DNA of 64,000 nt from Anopheles merus (GCF_017562075.2 NC_054083.1:31839558-31903557), one strand, 5' to 3'. Positions 1 through 11,784 are shown, counted from the stretch's first letter. Notes: generated by a model from the sequence alone, not told the origin. Program-made: numbers and translations.

Positions 1-509
1 GATGCAATAAGAGCACGAAAAAAGCGCCTGCTCACCAAATGGATGGAAAATGTTTCCAAGCATATGCGAATGGGTTCGCACGAAAGCCGTCTGCATAAGC
101 TACACTCGAACAACCCACAAATGCATGCAACCGAACATGGTTTTCTATGTGACTGTGTGTGTGAGTGTGTGTTTGTGTGTGACTTTTCTACTTAAACCCC
201 TCCTGCTTGCGTTTAGAAAGCAAGTCACTGGAGTTTTTCCACCAAGTAGCTTCACCAAACCACCATCATCATCATAATGTGACATTGGAAAATTGGAAAA
301 ACCTCCCGATTGATGGGAACAGACCGTCCTGCTATGCGTCAACATTAGCGTACGAGGGCAAATAGAGGGACGAATCTTTCGGGTGGTCGGGTTCACAAGG
401 GAACCAAGGTATACGGGGAGAAGGAAACACTGAAACCTTGCTTCATCCTTTGCGGCGCCCAGTCAATCGGAAAGAAGCCAAACCGAATTCGTCTCACGCT
501 CGGTGCAAC

Positions 510-511
<2 letters not shown>

Positions 512-590
<79 letters not shown>
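512..590 (+). repeat. (GT)n microsatellite
   Basis: About 79 bp of uninterrupted GT dinucleotides. Translations of it (Cys/Val on this strand, Thr/His on the other) are artefacts. Confidence 0.98.
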
Positions 591-592
<2 letters not shown>

Positions 593-905
593 TGCGCGCG
601 TTTGCACAGGCGATGCACAGCCGGGCAAACATAAATGGGTGAATATGTCCTCCCAGAGATCGACGCAAACCGAAGCCAACGAAAACATATAAAAAATAGT
701 AATAAGAATATCAAATACACATCCCACATGTGGGACGCTAGCAGACACACACACACACGCAGCCACACGATTTCAAAGCAGTTGTTGCTGATTTTTTGGT
801 TGCTTCGTATTGCTGCGAACGACCGACCACCGCTTCCCTCTCCTTCCGGAAACGAGCAAGGAAGTTTGTGAAATCAAAATTCAAATTTAGTTTGTGTTGT
901 TTTTT

Positions 906-959
906 TCTCTCTCTCTCTCTCTCTCTCTCCTTCTCCCGTCCCCTCTCTAGCTCTCTCAG
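906..959 (+). repeat. (CT)n tract with terminal AGs
   Basis: A CT-dinucleotide run (906-929) continues as a pyrimidine-rich stretch ending in CTAG (949-950) and CTCAG (958-959). It is a simple repeat, but in form also a strong polypyrimidine tract and acceptor. No donor or ORF downstream supports an exon. Confidence 0.8.
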
Positions 960-1418
960 TGACCCTCTTCGTGTATCATTTCCTTACTTCAAGTTCGCGT
1001 GGCGCGTACAGTATTAGCCTATCAAAACAGACGGACATGTTCTGTGTGGTTAAGTGTGCTTTACCGCTTCCACCGAGTGGTCTTGGTGTGTACCTTTCAC
1101 TCTCTTCACTCTCTGTATAGTGGCAGGGGAAGAGCTATTTGTAGTTCTGAAATGTGACATGTTTACCGCGCATTAATAAATATGATGTCTTCCGATTGGA
1201 TGGATTTTTAGCGGAATCGGAAATGGGCGATTTAATTGATGGTTGACTGCTATAGATTGAAGAAGCAACATTTTTTAATCTTTACTATTGCCATCTACAT
1301 ACACCCCTATACCCTTCAATTTCTCTGTCCGCGTACAGCGCGTCTGTAAACCCAACCTTTACAGACCGCAGTGCTGGATCATATCACCCCAATCTTATTT
1401 CATCTTGATGGCTTCCTG

Positions 1419-1426
1419 TATCGATA
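1419..1426. promoter_or_regulatory. DRE-type palindrome TATCGATA
   Basis: Perfect TATCGATA. In Drosophila this motif binds DREF and overlaps the BEAF insulator site CGATA. A single copy without a recognisable promoter is only suggestive. Confidence 0.2.
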
Positions 1427-1599
1427 GGGCTGCATGTATGACGAAGAATGCTGGTGATATTGACAGTTTCCGGTTCGATTGCCATTTTGATGCGTTTGAA
1501 ATTGGACACGCTACTGCAGTGGGAGGTCGTTCCCTGGAAGTTTGACATGCATGTCTTGTGAGTGACTTTTGCAAACGTTACGTGATATATTAAATGCAA

Positions 1600-2060
1600 G
1601 GGCAAGCATTATATTTAAAACGAGTTGTGGAAGGAAAATTTATAATTTACGTGATTTGAATAAGCATTTTTAATAGGCATTTGATGAAATTGCTAAGCTT
1701 CGTAGCTGATACAATCGACGTCTGTATGACTATTTTGTTAATGGTTATTGAAGCTCAATAATTGGAGTTTTTTTCTAGATGATATTTCAGGTTACAAAAT
1801 AACCTTTATGTTTGAATCAAAAGAACTAAAATAATATTTATCTTTTGATTGTATATTTTTGCAATCATTATCATTTTATTTTATTTGGAATTACCCAACA
1901 ATTGACAATGTGTGTTAATAAGTATTCTCTTTCATTATTCCTTGAAGATAATAAAATAAAACTCGTTTCGTATTGTATAGTATAAAAGCTATAAGACTCT
2001 GAAGAAAACAAACCTACAGTTGGTCACTTGCAATCATTTGACTGTTTGAAACTCTTCTCT
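1600..2060. other. AT-rich island
   Basis: Low-GC stretch rich in TTTA and AATA words, next to GC-balanced DNA on both sides. No long ORF, no terminal repeats, no recognised transposon. AATAAA occurs near 1950 but no gene ends upstream of it. Confidence 0.4.
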
Positions 2061-2137
2061 AGATAAACATTATGCTGTCCCGAGTTATTGCGTGCGTACA
2101 GATCGTGGTACTTCCTTCCTTCCAGCAAGCTTCATAA
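1981..2137 (+). promoter_or_regulatory. TATA box with a 21-codon ORF downstream
   Basis: TATAAAAG at 1981-1988 is a consensus TATA box. An ACAGT initiator-like motif lies at 2016-2020, and an ATG at 2072 (AACATTATG) opens 21 codons to TAA at 2135-2137. The peptide begins MLSRVIAC and is hydrophobic in the middle, like the start of a signal peptide. TATA-to-initiator spacing is a few bases longer than usual, and no convincing donor occurs within the short ORF. This may be the core promoter of a small inducible or secreted-peptide gene, a decayed one, or a chance TATA box in AT-rich DNA. Confidence 0.15.
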
Positions 2138-2462
2138 TAACAAGAAAAGTTCTTTTCATTCCTAATGCAAAATCGATTATGTAACTTGTTTGGATGGATG
2201 AAAATAGTGCGGCATCATACAAGGCTCATAATTTATTCAACTTGTCTTGGCTGCATTATGCTATACCTGCACAACAACAAAAACTCATCAAGCCTCTCTG
2301 GTCCTTACCATTCTCTTGCACTTTATCCTTTCCTCTCTTTATCTTGCTCGTGCGCCAACTCCGGGTGACAATTATCAATTATAATTTATGCCGTGTGCTT
2401 ATGCATGCGCTATTTTTCTACCGCCTTGCAGCGTCAATATACTCACACCATTACTAATTTAC

Positions 2463-2526
2463 CATGTTTTTGTGCTCTTTCTCTCTCTTTCCATGCCATT
2501 TCTTGTGTGCATCGTTGCAGGTAGGT
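2463..2526 (+). other. weaker ratchet-like site or 3' splice site
   Basis: A pyrimidine-rich stretch (2463-2517, interrupted by a few purines) ends in GCAG at 2517-2520 and is followed immediately by GTAGGT at 2521-2526. This resembles a zero-length-exon junction, but both halves are weaker than at 61815. The alternative is an ordinary acceptor: donors follow at 2585 (GTAAGT), 2671 (AAG/GTGAGA) and 2856 (GTG/GTAAGG), so 2521 could start a real exon. Confidence 0.3.
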
Positions 2527-2855
2527 AAACAATCCCGATCCGATCCGCAAACTGGACGAACGAAGCAGCACGGTTGGGAGGTGTGTAAGTGCTTGAAGAT
2601 ATGGCTCACGGGACATACCATCTTATCACGCTTTTATTATTCGAAATCGAACCTCTACAGCAGGGGGAAGGTGAGAAGCAGGAAGCCAGACGTAATAAAA
2701 TATTCTACCCGTTTCAACCATCCTAACTCATCCCCAACCCTCCCTATAGCAAGCACAATTGAGATTGCACAAAATAATACCGTGTGACGATGGCGAGTGG
2801 GAGTGGGAGGAGTGGCCGTCCTGTCCAGTGTTCTTCAAAACATTGCAACACCGTG
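2521..2855 (+). CDS. candidate start exon, MASGSG.. (2790-2855 coding)
   Basis: Unrecognised. The interval begins after the acceptor at 2520 and ends at a good donor (GTG/GTAAGG, 2856). An ATG at 2790 in a favourable context (GACGATGG) opens 22 codons, starting MASGSG and ending HCNTV, which reach the donor in phase 0. A strong acceptor lies 355 nt further on: nine Ts, G, TTTTCAG at 3209-3210. Splicing there would add 13 codons and then a TAA, giving a peptide of about 35 residues. The coding part is Gly/Ser-rich and shows no domain. It could equally be a 5' UTR exon whose ATG is an upstream ORF, or chance. Confidence 0.15.
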
Positions 2856-3180
2856 GTAAGGAGTTTGAACCGTACCGGGAAGTGGTTGCATCTTTTCGTT
2901 TCTTATTTTTCAAGAACGGCACAGGAACATGCTCAAGTGCCGTTTCGGGATGTTCCGGGGCCGACGATGTAGCCCCGATGTGGCCACCCCCGCACATAAT
3001 GCTCCAGAACAATGTGTGGCTTTGTGTCTGGATGTGTACGTGCTTGGTGTATGTGTGCACAGGTTGCTTTTTTCCTTCTTCTTCGTTGTTTGCCGTTCTC
3101 TATCGCTCATCTGACGCCCTTTTGGGAAAGGATGTACTCGAAGGGATACGCTCTTGAGGCACGATGCTACTTCCCTGGGT

Positions 3181-3210
3181 GTGTGTGTGTGTGTTTTTTT
3201 TTGTTTTCAG
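3181..3210 (+). other. strong candidate 3' splice site
   Basis: A (GT)n stretch passes into nine Ts, G, TTTT and CAG at 3208-3210. By consensus this is one of the best acceptors in the window. No good donor follows within 100 nt; the nearest candidates are GTTTCA near 3260 and GTAACT near 3277, so an exon cannot be closed with confidence. Confidence 0.2.
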
Positions 3211-3296
3211 GTTGCTCGCCCCACTCCAAGAAGCCTGGAAAGTGTTACCTAAGTTCACAGGTTTCAACTGAAGGGAAGTAACTGTTTCCGCTGACA

Positions 3297-3352
3297 CTGA
3301 TGATGATGATGGTGATGCTGATAATGATGGCGACGATGATGGTGATGATGAT
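3297..3352 (+). repeat. imperfect (GAT)n microsatellite
   Basis: GATGAT units with GGT, GCT and CGA variants, running about 55 bp. The reverse frame reads as a His run and is not a protein. Confidence 0.9.
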
Positions 3353-3479
3353 CAACTTTGAAACGTCGCTGTCTATGTCCGGAAGTGTCACCTATGATTT
3401 GATCTGCGAGCGAGCGGTGGAAGTGTGAAAACTTCCGACACCGGAGAAGCCCCATGCAATCGAGCGGTGGACGAAGATA

Positions 3480-6400
3480 GCAATTTATTCTTCAAAGCCT
3501 CCAACAATGGCACACACACACACAGCGAAAAGAGAAAAAAAGTAGTACAAGAAACCTAAGGCTGACCAAACCACCACCCACCAGAACAGTTGCACCGCAG
3601 TAGCAAACGCAGTAGTTGTCCCTTGCTCCCCCATCCCAGCAACGTTCACCCGAGTTGTCACTGTTTGGGCTGGCAATGGGCAAGTGAGATTGCACAAGAA
3701 AACAAGACTCAACTTTGCAGAACCAGCAGGACGGGGACGGGTGTTGTATCCCTCCCCATGAAATGCTGCCTGCCATTCTGGAGCAATTTTCAACCGTTCC
3801 GTGTTCTGGGAGCTACAGCAAGTGCAAACGAAAACCCCCAAAAAAACGCACCTAGAAACACGCTGAGATACGTAGTTGGTGAAGTTCGGGGGTGGGTGAT
3901 AGAGAAAAACAAAAAAAAAAACTTCCTATCATCTCCCAAGCTTCGGGAGCCCATCGCAAACCCATGCGCTGTACCAGTAATAAACGCTCGAACGGGATTG
4001 GAAGTGACAGGAAAAGGAGCGCGGTTGTTGCAGCAGCAGCAACAGCGCCCCATGGCCCTTTCCAGTGCCGTGCCGTGCCCGCGTACACTCTCGGGCATGC
4101 CGGCGCGCACCGTGCGCAGGAAAAAGCGCTTCACGTCGCTGCTACGAGAGCTGTCAATTAATTGAAGTGATTTATTATAAACTCTCACTGCTCTGCCATT
4201 TTTCCGTTTCATTTATCGGAACGTCGGGATCGGTTCGGGACCGGCCTCGTCGCTGCTGTCTGGTGGCTGTGGAGCGCCGTGCGAAAGATGGACGGAAAAT
4301 TAGGAGCAACACGGAGCAAAAAACAAAACCCCGTAAAAGAACACCCACACACACCCACACACACAAGAGCCGTGCGAAGAAGCGATGGAACAACTTTCTT
4401 CCATATTTCCGGGTGGACGCTTTAGTTGATGGGTGGGTGGGTAGAGGGGTTCGAGATGAAGAATCCTCTTGTAGCCAGATACCGCGGGGGAAGGCGTACC
4501 TTCAATGTTGATTTCCATCACGGAAGCGTCACACGCTCTCGGCACACCAAAAATCATCGTTATTATCATCATTTAGTACGCCCGAGAGTGGGAGAAATGG
4601 TGGGGTAGCACTGGAACGGTGTTTGCGCCTTCCCACTTGAAAGCACTCCAGGCTATCATCATCATTTTGATCACGGAACACACCCTTTCGACCTTGCACA
4701 CACTCGGGTGTTGCGGCGGGTTGGACTTCACTGCCACGTCTAGAACATTTGATTGTGAGTAGTGACGGCCAAGCTGCCCAACGATACGTTACCTGCTTTT
4801 TGTTCTTTTGTGCCTGTGATGACGTACCACTCGCTCGCTTGTGTTGAATTTGCGTTTTTTTTTCTCATCCTTGCGCCACTTGATGGACGATCTTTCCTTT
4901 TTTTTCTTTTATAATGGGCGATGAAAGGGGTGAGAAAGCAAACATAACCTCTTCACCGGTGACACCGGTGGTCCTTTAATTAATCTCCTTCAATAATGAT
5001 CTGAAGCTATCGCCATCAGCAGATGCTGCTGCTGCTGTTGACCTCGCTCTGAAGCAGGGACAGAAAACAGAAACAGGCCTGCTTGGCGATGCACGGTGTG
5101 TGGTGGGCTAGAGCGGTAGGGTCTTTGGTAGTATATCATCCTCGAAAGTCAGCTTCTCGTTGAAATCAAGAGGGGCCCTTTTCTAATACTTCACGAGCGC
5201 TGTTTAATTAATCCTGCAGAACAAACTATGCCGGTATCGATCAGAGTGTATGATTTTTGAGAGTTTTATTAGGAATTCACACATGTGAAGCAAAATGCAT
5301 AAAAATGGATAACACTCATTTAACATTATTGCTTCAAACTTTAGTATAATTACCAATTGAGAACAGTGCGGTGCCGAAGAGGACTCTTATTTAATGTAAT
5401 GTCTACATTAGCTTTTTATACTTATTCCACAATCAAACAACACAGTTTTCTAGTTATACAGGCCATGCGTTTTTTTTCTTCGCTGTAATACAGTCATCTT
5501 CATGTAATCTACAAGTCTCTCGAGGCTTTTGTAATTTGGAATTCAAATAAGACAGTTTGGTAAGCGATTGAAGAGACAGGACTGAAAGGGACGTTATAAA
5601 CGCATATATTTTAAAAAATATGATTGAATTTAAATTTGGAAGCAGACCATTAAACGAGGTCATGGAAATCGCGTATACGAATCATAACATAGATCATTTA
5701 AGTTGATTTTCGATTTAACCTGTGAACAGAGCTAATAGATTGAAATTTGCTATCTTTGCGGATGCTTGTACTTTTTTCTCTAATCTTTCATGCATTAGGA
5801 ACCCATTCAAACTATTATTAAATATAAAATCATTTGATTTTAATCGTTATTATTATTATTACTATTTTTTGTTTTATTTCTTTACTTCAAGACTTGCGTC
5901 TAGGTCGAACTATAGTTAAAGCTGTCCTAGTCTATTTTGTTACAATAAAAATAATAACTAATAGTATTACATTTATAAATAATGAACTATAATCACCATT
6001 GAACTATTCTTGTGACTAGTTTTGGCTAAACCCATAACAAACAAATTTTAAACAAACGATTTTTATGCTATATAAAAATAAAACGACAACTCAAACTATT
6101 ATAAGGCAAAATATTGTAATATTCTTATGACAGCTAATGCTCCACCAAAACACTCGTACACCGTACAGATATAATTATTAAGTCATCACTCTCCCCTGGG
6201 CGATGGTCACCAATCCTCCCGACCGTAACCGAACGTGTAGCGCCAATCCTCCTGCAAACGGTAGTGACACCATTTCACATCAATTAAACACACTCGTACT
6301 TCCAACTCCCAGAGACGTGTATTCCGTTTTACAACCCGAAATCACGGGCAACAATCGTACACCGCCCGAAGAAGCAAATCCGTCGGCTGTCCCACTGGTA

Positions 6401-7400
6401 CAGTTTAAATATTTATTTTACAAGCAAGCAAGCAACCAAGCAAAGTTGCTACCCCGTTACCCAGCGGGCACTAGCCGGAAGGGCGTCTCGAGGTTGCACC
6501 AGAACCGCCCGCTTGATTTGGTAAAATAATTACAGAAAAGTTGACCTTAACATGCTACCCAACATGTCTATGTGTGTCTGTGTCTGTTTGTGTGTCGTGT
6601 TCCTCTTCAGCGTGTAGTGGAGCGGATAGTTGTTGCTATATTGTTGTGAGCGCTGTCCCCACCAGCTGTCCAACGGTCTGTCTTCGGTTTCCATGCTCGA
6701 TTTCCATGACCGTTTGCCGGGTAGAGGTACAATTAGATCAATAAATCTCATCCTCCCGCCCCTCGTCCTCGTCTGGGGCTGGCGTTTTCCCTTCGCACGC
6801 CGTAGCGATTGTCGTCCAATGTCAATGTGGACTCTCCCGTGCCGTGCCTGCCAAACTTTACACACGCAAAGGCTAGTCCCATTTCGGGCGTGTGATCCCC
6901 TATTTTCCGAACCGCCCGGAGGCGTAGCTGCTGGAGGCGTGGATTAGTGGAGTGAGCCACTGCGGAAACGAGCGACGAGTTTGTGCAGCAGATGATCGTC
7001 CGCTTCCAGCCCACCACAGCTTTGCCTTGTTTGGGGGAGTTGGTGGGAGGGTGTTGTCAGGGCTTACCAGCTTCAGCCGTAATGTGTCGGAGCCTTAAAG
7101 AGGCAAGTTGCTGGAATAGTGCCGCAAGTCAAGCGACCGTTCCCTTCGAATGCAAACGAACCGAGAAGCACATTCACACGCGGCAGAGGGTATGTGAAGT
7201 TGCCCAGTTTCGGGCCCAAAATGCCTACACAAAGAGTGACTGTGCTCCCTGGGAAGGAAATGGGGCGAAGGCGGGTGGAAGGTCATCCCGATCCCGCACG
7301 AGCAAACACACGCACCGCACATGCCATTTCGTTCCCAGTGACAAATGTAAATCACTTAACCATGTGACCCCCCGCTGTCCACGCAGGCGGTCCTACTTTC
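3480..7400. other. non-coding stretch, no gene recognised
   Basis: Mixed GC-balanced DNA with short CA/GT runs (4350-4365, 6570-6600), a CTG triplet run near 5021-5040 and an AT-rich island at about 5230-6190. Several ORFs of 100-190 codons overlap one another in different frames and use non-ATG starts; none has supported splice sites or a recognisable domain. I see no gene. Confidence 0.5.
4954..4970. promoter_or_regulatory. paired CACCGGTG palindromes
   Basis: Two copies of the 8-bp palindrome CACCGGTG (4954-4961 and 4963-4970) separated by one A, giving a 9-bp period. The ACCGGT core resembles half of a Grainyhead-type site. Function is inferred from symmetry and spacing only. Confidence 0.2.
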
Positions 7401-7408
7401 GACCAGGA

Positions 7409-7428
7409 GGGGGGGGGGGGGGGGGGGG
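7409..7428 (+). repeat. G homopolymer run
   Basis: About 20 consecutive Gs. Such runs are prone to length error in sequencing and can form G-quadruplexes. Frames crossing it cannot be trusted. Confidence 0.95.
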
Positions 7429-7429
7429 T

Positions 7430-10080
7430 GCGCGCACGCTACCCAAAACCGGAACCGGTGAACAATTGCTGTCCAACAAAAATGGGAATAGGAAGGAGGG
7501 GCAGGTGAATCGAATGGAACGATTTTCCACCGATTCCGATGTTGAAATGCCTTCGCAAATGGGTTGCTCCAAAATTGCTCCGAAGCATTTCTGGCTCTTG
7601 CAAACAAATCGGGACCATTTGCTGGATTGAAGGTTTGTGCTGGAGATGTTTTAGGCCCTGTTTTTGGGGTTCAGGAATGCTCATCTTCAGTGCGTTGAGG
7701 CGCTATGGAAAGAGTTGCTCTAAAATCATCCTCAACATCACGAGGCCATTATCAGAGCAGATAAAATTACTTTCAGCTGCAGCGTTCCTTCTGAACGACA
7801 AACTCCTTGTAAGCTTGAAGCGCTGAATCGCTTACCAGAAGTGTGATACGTACATGACGTGCGACATTTAAATCGTTGATCTATGTAATGGTCAACTGCG
7901 AAGCTCTGATGCGGATGTTTCGTGTGTTCGTTGCTGTGCCGTCACACTGCCGTCCCACATGCGCTCCTTGCTGAGCCACTCCGCCTGCAAAACCACTGCT
8001 GTGAAATATTCGCGACAATTCACCCCGTAACTGTTATGGCGTATCAGTTCGATACAATTCAGTACAGGCGGCCATACTCTCCCTCAAGCTGTCGCGCTCA
8101 GCTCAAGCAGCTGTTTGAGATGTTCTTTCGGGGCGAAAATTACTCACAGCCCGCTCTCTACTGCTGCCCTTCCCTACCGCCTGGACACGCTGTGCCCAGG
8201 ATCTCTTCCAACTGTTGACCTAGCAAGGACGTGTGTAGCATTTACGCGGCAAACCAAGTGAATCCAATGTCCAATGTTTCGTCATCGCCTCGCCGACCGA
8301 TGCTCCAAGAGTCTGGACGTGTGTGTGTGTGTGTGTGCGTGTTTGGTGTGCTTGAAACGAATTATAACAACCCTTGCCTTGCCCTCCGGAGAGGGACTCT
8401 CCCGGCTTGAGTGGATTGACCATTTATGTACGCTGACGTTGGCGCTCGGCACAACTCCCCCTCTGGTGGAGTTGCTCGAAACCCCGTCCTTCATGGGCAA
8501 ACGAAGCTGGCTCAGCGCTCGAGCCCCAAAGAGTTGGACTCAGCGCAAGAGCAAGCGAGCGAACGAGCTGCGATTGTCATGTTTGTCCATTTTATGTGTG
8601 CCATGCAAAATGCACAAATTGTGCAGTGCTGTGCATTCGCATGCAAAATCCCTTTTTCCCATTCCCTCGTTCCCCGTTCCCAACCGTGGCCCAACGCTCG
8701 GGCAATCCTGTTACAGGACGCTTTTGGTCTGTGTCTGATGTGCCTTTTCGCAAATGCGATTCATTTCGGTCTGGCCATTGCTGTGCGCGGGCCAGAATCG
8801 AATGAACATGTGAGGCTGCTCTCCCTAACGCCGACTGTGCCGTAAATGTTGCATAAAAAGAGAGAGAGAGAGCGATAGAGAGAGGGAGAGAAAGTGAGAG
8901 AGCGAGAGAAAGAGGTAAAGAGAGTGGGTAAACCCGGTCCAGCTGTGGACCTCAATCGGTTTGCGAAAGCCCCGGGATTGCAATGAGTGCCGGGAGCCGT
9001 CACAAGTAGAGGCAACGCAAGATACAATTGTTACACGCCAACCTACGGAGCCCTCTTACTCCAGCGAACACACACACAAACACACACACATAGACTCACG
9101 ATGTCAAACATCGCGTCCATGTATCATGCTTATGCACACGACATTCGACTGGACGCTCTTCTCGGCGGACGACCCCGTGAATGGCGATGGCGTTACCGAC
9201 TTTACGAAAACACAACCCGGCTCGGTCGCTTCTGCCACCGGTCTTTGCCATTTGCAGATGATGGAAAGGTTTCTCTGCAGCCTCCTCTCCCCCACCACGC
9301 CCAACTGCCTCCCCACTGGTCACAGTAAACGTTGGCCGAGGACGAACGACGGCTGCAGGTTACATCGTTTCATTCAGGACAATTTAATTGTAATAACGTT
9401 TCATAAACATGTAATTGTAATGGGATTATAATGCAAACCCCCTGCCACCTTCCATTGTCTCTGACGATGTGGTCAATTTAGTCTGCACTTTGACGGTAGC
9501 CATTTTTGCAGTCTGCCCGCGCCTTGCATGCTGAGAGCCGCATCATGCTGTGCTTTTGCAATGGTTTGATTTTCTGATGCCACAGTGTGTGTTTTTTCAC
9601 CCCGTTTGCCGAACGGGATGGGTTTTATGATACATTGTGGCAATTATTTATGTCGCACGCCGTAGCTTTTCCGAGCAAACACAGCACGCGGGTAGGTTGT
9701 TTGTTGCATTTTTGTTGACGCACGCTTACACATCCCGTACATGCCATGGTGCGTGTGCGGTGCAAATATTGGAGGGAGTTTTATTTAAAAAAAAAACACT
9801 TTTTGCTGCTTTGTTTCGTATCCATTACATGTGGCGTGGAGAGAGAGGTGCTATTGATTCGATTAAGCATAATAGATGGTGTAACAATGGGCAAAAATGA
9901 GTACAGTAATAAATGAGTGTGGTTTAGACACTTCTGCAGGGCGTGTAAAATGAATAATTATTGTTGGTGGGAGCAGATATGCTACCGTACGCAAACGCTG
10001 GATAAAGGTAGTAGGTGCAGGACAATGGGCGCTTATTAATTGTTGCATAGGCTTCTGTCGAACGAGCAACAGTGTGAAGT
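7430..10080. other. non-coding stretch, no gene recognised
   Basis: GC-balanced DNA with a short GT run (8320-8337) and CA runs (9070-9090). A 139-codon plus-strand ORF with a true ATG (8426-8845) overlaps an equally long ORF in another frame. An acceptor-like TTTGCAG lies directly before ATGATGG at 9251-9264, but no good donor follows. I see no convincing gene. Confidence 0.45.
8858..8926 (+). repeat. GA-rich tract
   Basis: Repeated GAGA units with GCGA, GGGA and GTGA variants. GAGAG is also the core site of the GAGA factor (Trl) in flies, so the tract could be regulatory, but simple-repeat origin is sufficient. Confidence 0.85.
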
Positions 10081-10545
10081 GTTATGATATACATATTACA
10101 GTGTAATATTGATTATCAATAATCGTTTAAAACTGAAGCATTGATTTTAAATCATAGAGGACACTTTGCTAATCACTATAAAAGGTATAATATGGGGGCT
10201 ACCATTGAGACATAAATAAATTTATTTCACAGGATATTTCAACTGAACAATATCAAATAAATTCTGATTCAACCAACCATCGCTTGTTGCGTAATTTGAA
10301 GCTTGGACAAGTATTACGTGTTTTATTTTTCTTAAGCTGTTTATGACTAAAATCAACAAAACATATCTATTTTTTGCAAATTAAAATTTCTACTCCAAAT
10401 CAGCGTTTATTTTTTGTAATACAAAATGTTGTAATGCCTTTTATATATTTATGTGCAAGTATTTATAATGTACGACATCATATTCTTGATTATTTCTGGA
10501 GATGCTATTGTCGTTTTTTTTAAATGAATTCAGCATACAGCATTC

Positions 10546-10724
10546 AGGTACAGTCGTCATCTCGAACGACTCAATAACATGCCCGTCATGGGTTCAACCC
10601 TAGAATGGACCGTCCCCTCAGTAGCAAGGAGTGACTATCTGGCTGCGTGGAAATGAATCAGGTCTCGAAAGCTTGAATAATAGGCCGGCATGTCCGCGTA
10701 GGACGTTACGCCAAATAGAAGAAC
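10546..10724 (+). mobile_element. tRNA-derived SINE (SINE200-like)
   Basis: The element has a pol III B-box, GGTTCAACCCT, at about 10589-10599, preceded by a head ending in CATGCCCGTCATG and followed by a body with the phrases GGACCGTCCCC, GACTATCTGGCTGCGTGG and AGGCCGGCATG. It ends in an A-rich AGAAGAAC tail. I recall this body layout from the SINE200 family of Anopheles gambiae and relatives. The A-box end is degenerate and no target-site duplication is obvious, so this is an older, immobile copy. Ends are approximate. Confidence 0.7.
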
Positions 10725-11237
10725 AAGCACTCCATAATGCATTTTACATAGTAGACCGAGCATTTTTAATGAATGGTTACATGTTTTTTAATGCTTGCTT
10801 TTCATATCAGAAAGCATTTCGACTTTTTACGAAGCATAATTCAGAATGTTTCAACAAATATAAAGTATGAGTATGCATTTCGTACAAATTGCAAAGTATA
10901 TTTCGTTGAGCAAATGTACACACTGATTTAAAAACTAAATGATGTAATGATGTAACTACAGCAAAACATATTTAAAAAATAATTATAAAAAAATCGTGGT
11001 GTTTAACCTTGTTCACTTTATTTAAAGCTTTATTTTGGTATTTTTAATGCAGCTTTATTCGCTAAAATTTATTTACTGGGTACAATTGATTTAAATTATT
11101 ATTATACATCCAAAAATTTAACCGAAAAACACAATTTAAGAATGAAGAGTACAACATTTTTTATTTGAGGAAAAATCTAGACGTGCCTTTCATATGTTAT
11201 GAAAACAATTACAATCTAATATTTTTTTTCTGGAATT

Positions 11238-11280
11238 CAGGGTTTCCCACGAAGCAATTTAAAATCTAGGGGAAACCCTG
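11238..11280. repeat. perfect 11-bp inverted repeat (GGGTTTCCC/GGGAAACCC)
   Basis: CAGGGTTTCCC (11238-11248) and its exact reverse complement (11270-11280) flank a 21-nt loop. The arms resemble terminal inverted repeats that start CAGGG in some hAT-type DNA transposons, but no 8-bp target duplication flanks them. Each arm also resembles a Rel/Dorsal-type site (GGGGAAACCC), so an inverted pair of binding sites is an alternative. Confidence 0.5.
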
Positions 11281-11440
11281 TATCATTTATCAAAGTCCAC
11301 GTATCTCTTGATTGTATAACACATACACGCTTTCACTTGTGTACCAACCGCACCACCTTAAAAGAAAGTGAACCTTTCGTCATATGTGCATCAAATTGGA
11401 TCATTGGTATCATAAGATTTATAACCCGTTTTGAGGATTA

Positions 11441-11465
11441 AAAGATTCTTCTCTTTTCCTTACAG
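11441..11465 (+). other. candidate 3' splice site
   Basis: A 20-nt pyrimidine tract ends in TTACAG at 11460-11465. Good by consensus, but no donor or ORF downstream closes an exon. Confidence 0.15.
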
Positions 11466-11768
11466 TGTGTATGTGTGGTGTATACTGCTTTATCGCTTGG
11501 CTCACCCACCTTTCAGGCAAACTAACAAAAAAAAACCCTTTTCCCACGGCTGCAACGACATTGAAAATGTGCACGCGTGCTACGACGCAATTCCAAACCA
11601 GCAGCCCATCATCATCATCATCATATTCATCCTGCTAATACTTCAAACTCCTGTATCATCCCTTCCTCACCCAGTCTTATCTATCCAGCCTTTCTATTCC
11701 GATTTTCCCATTTCGCATCAGCAGTGCAATTCAAAAAGGGCATTTTTTCCTTTTGCATCAATACCAAA

Positions 11769-11784
11769 CCCCCCCCCCCCCCCC
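11769..11784 (+). repeat. C homopolymer run
   Basis: About 16 Cs, followed by AACCACCCC. It explains the Pro-rich frames here. Confidence 0.95.

Larger units (their letters stand above)
10080..11440. other. AT-rich island
   Basis: About 1.3 kb of strongly AT-rich DNA containing a SINE insertion and an inverted repeat, both listed separately. TATAAAAGG at 10177-10185 is TATA-like, but no ORF follows. No transposase-like frame was found. Confidence 0.45.

Noticed and set aside
6983..7630. Plus-strand ORF of 215 codons
   Set aside because: It crosses a 20-G homopolymer, has overlapping ORFs on both strands and no start or splice support.
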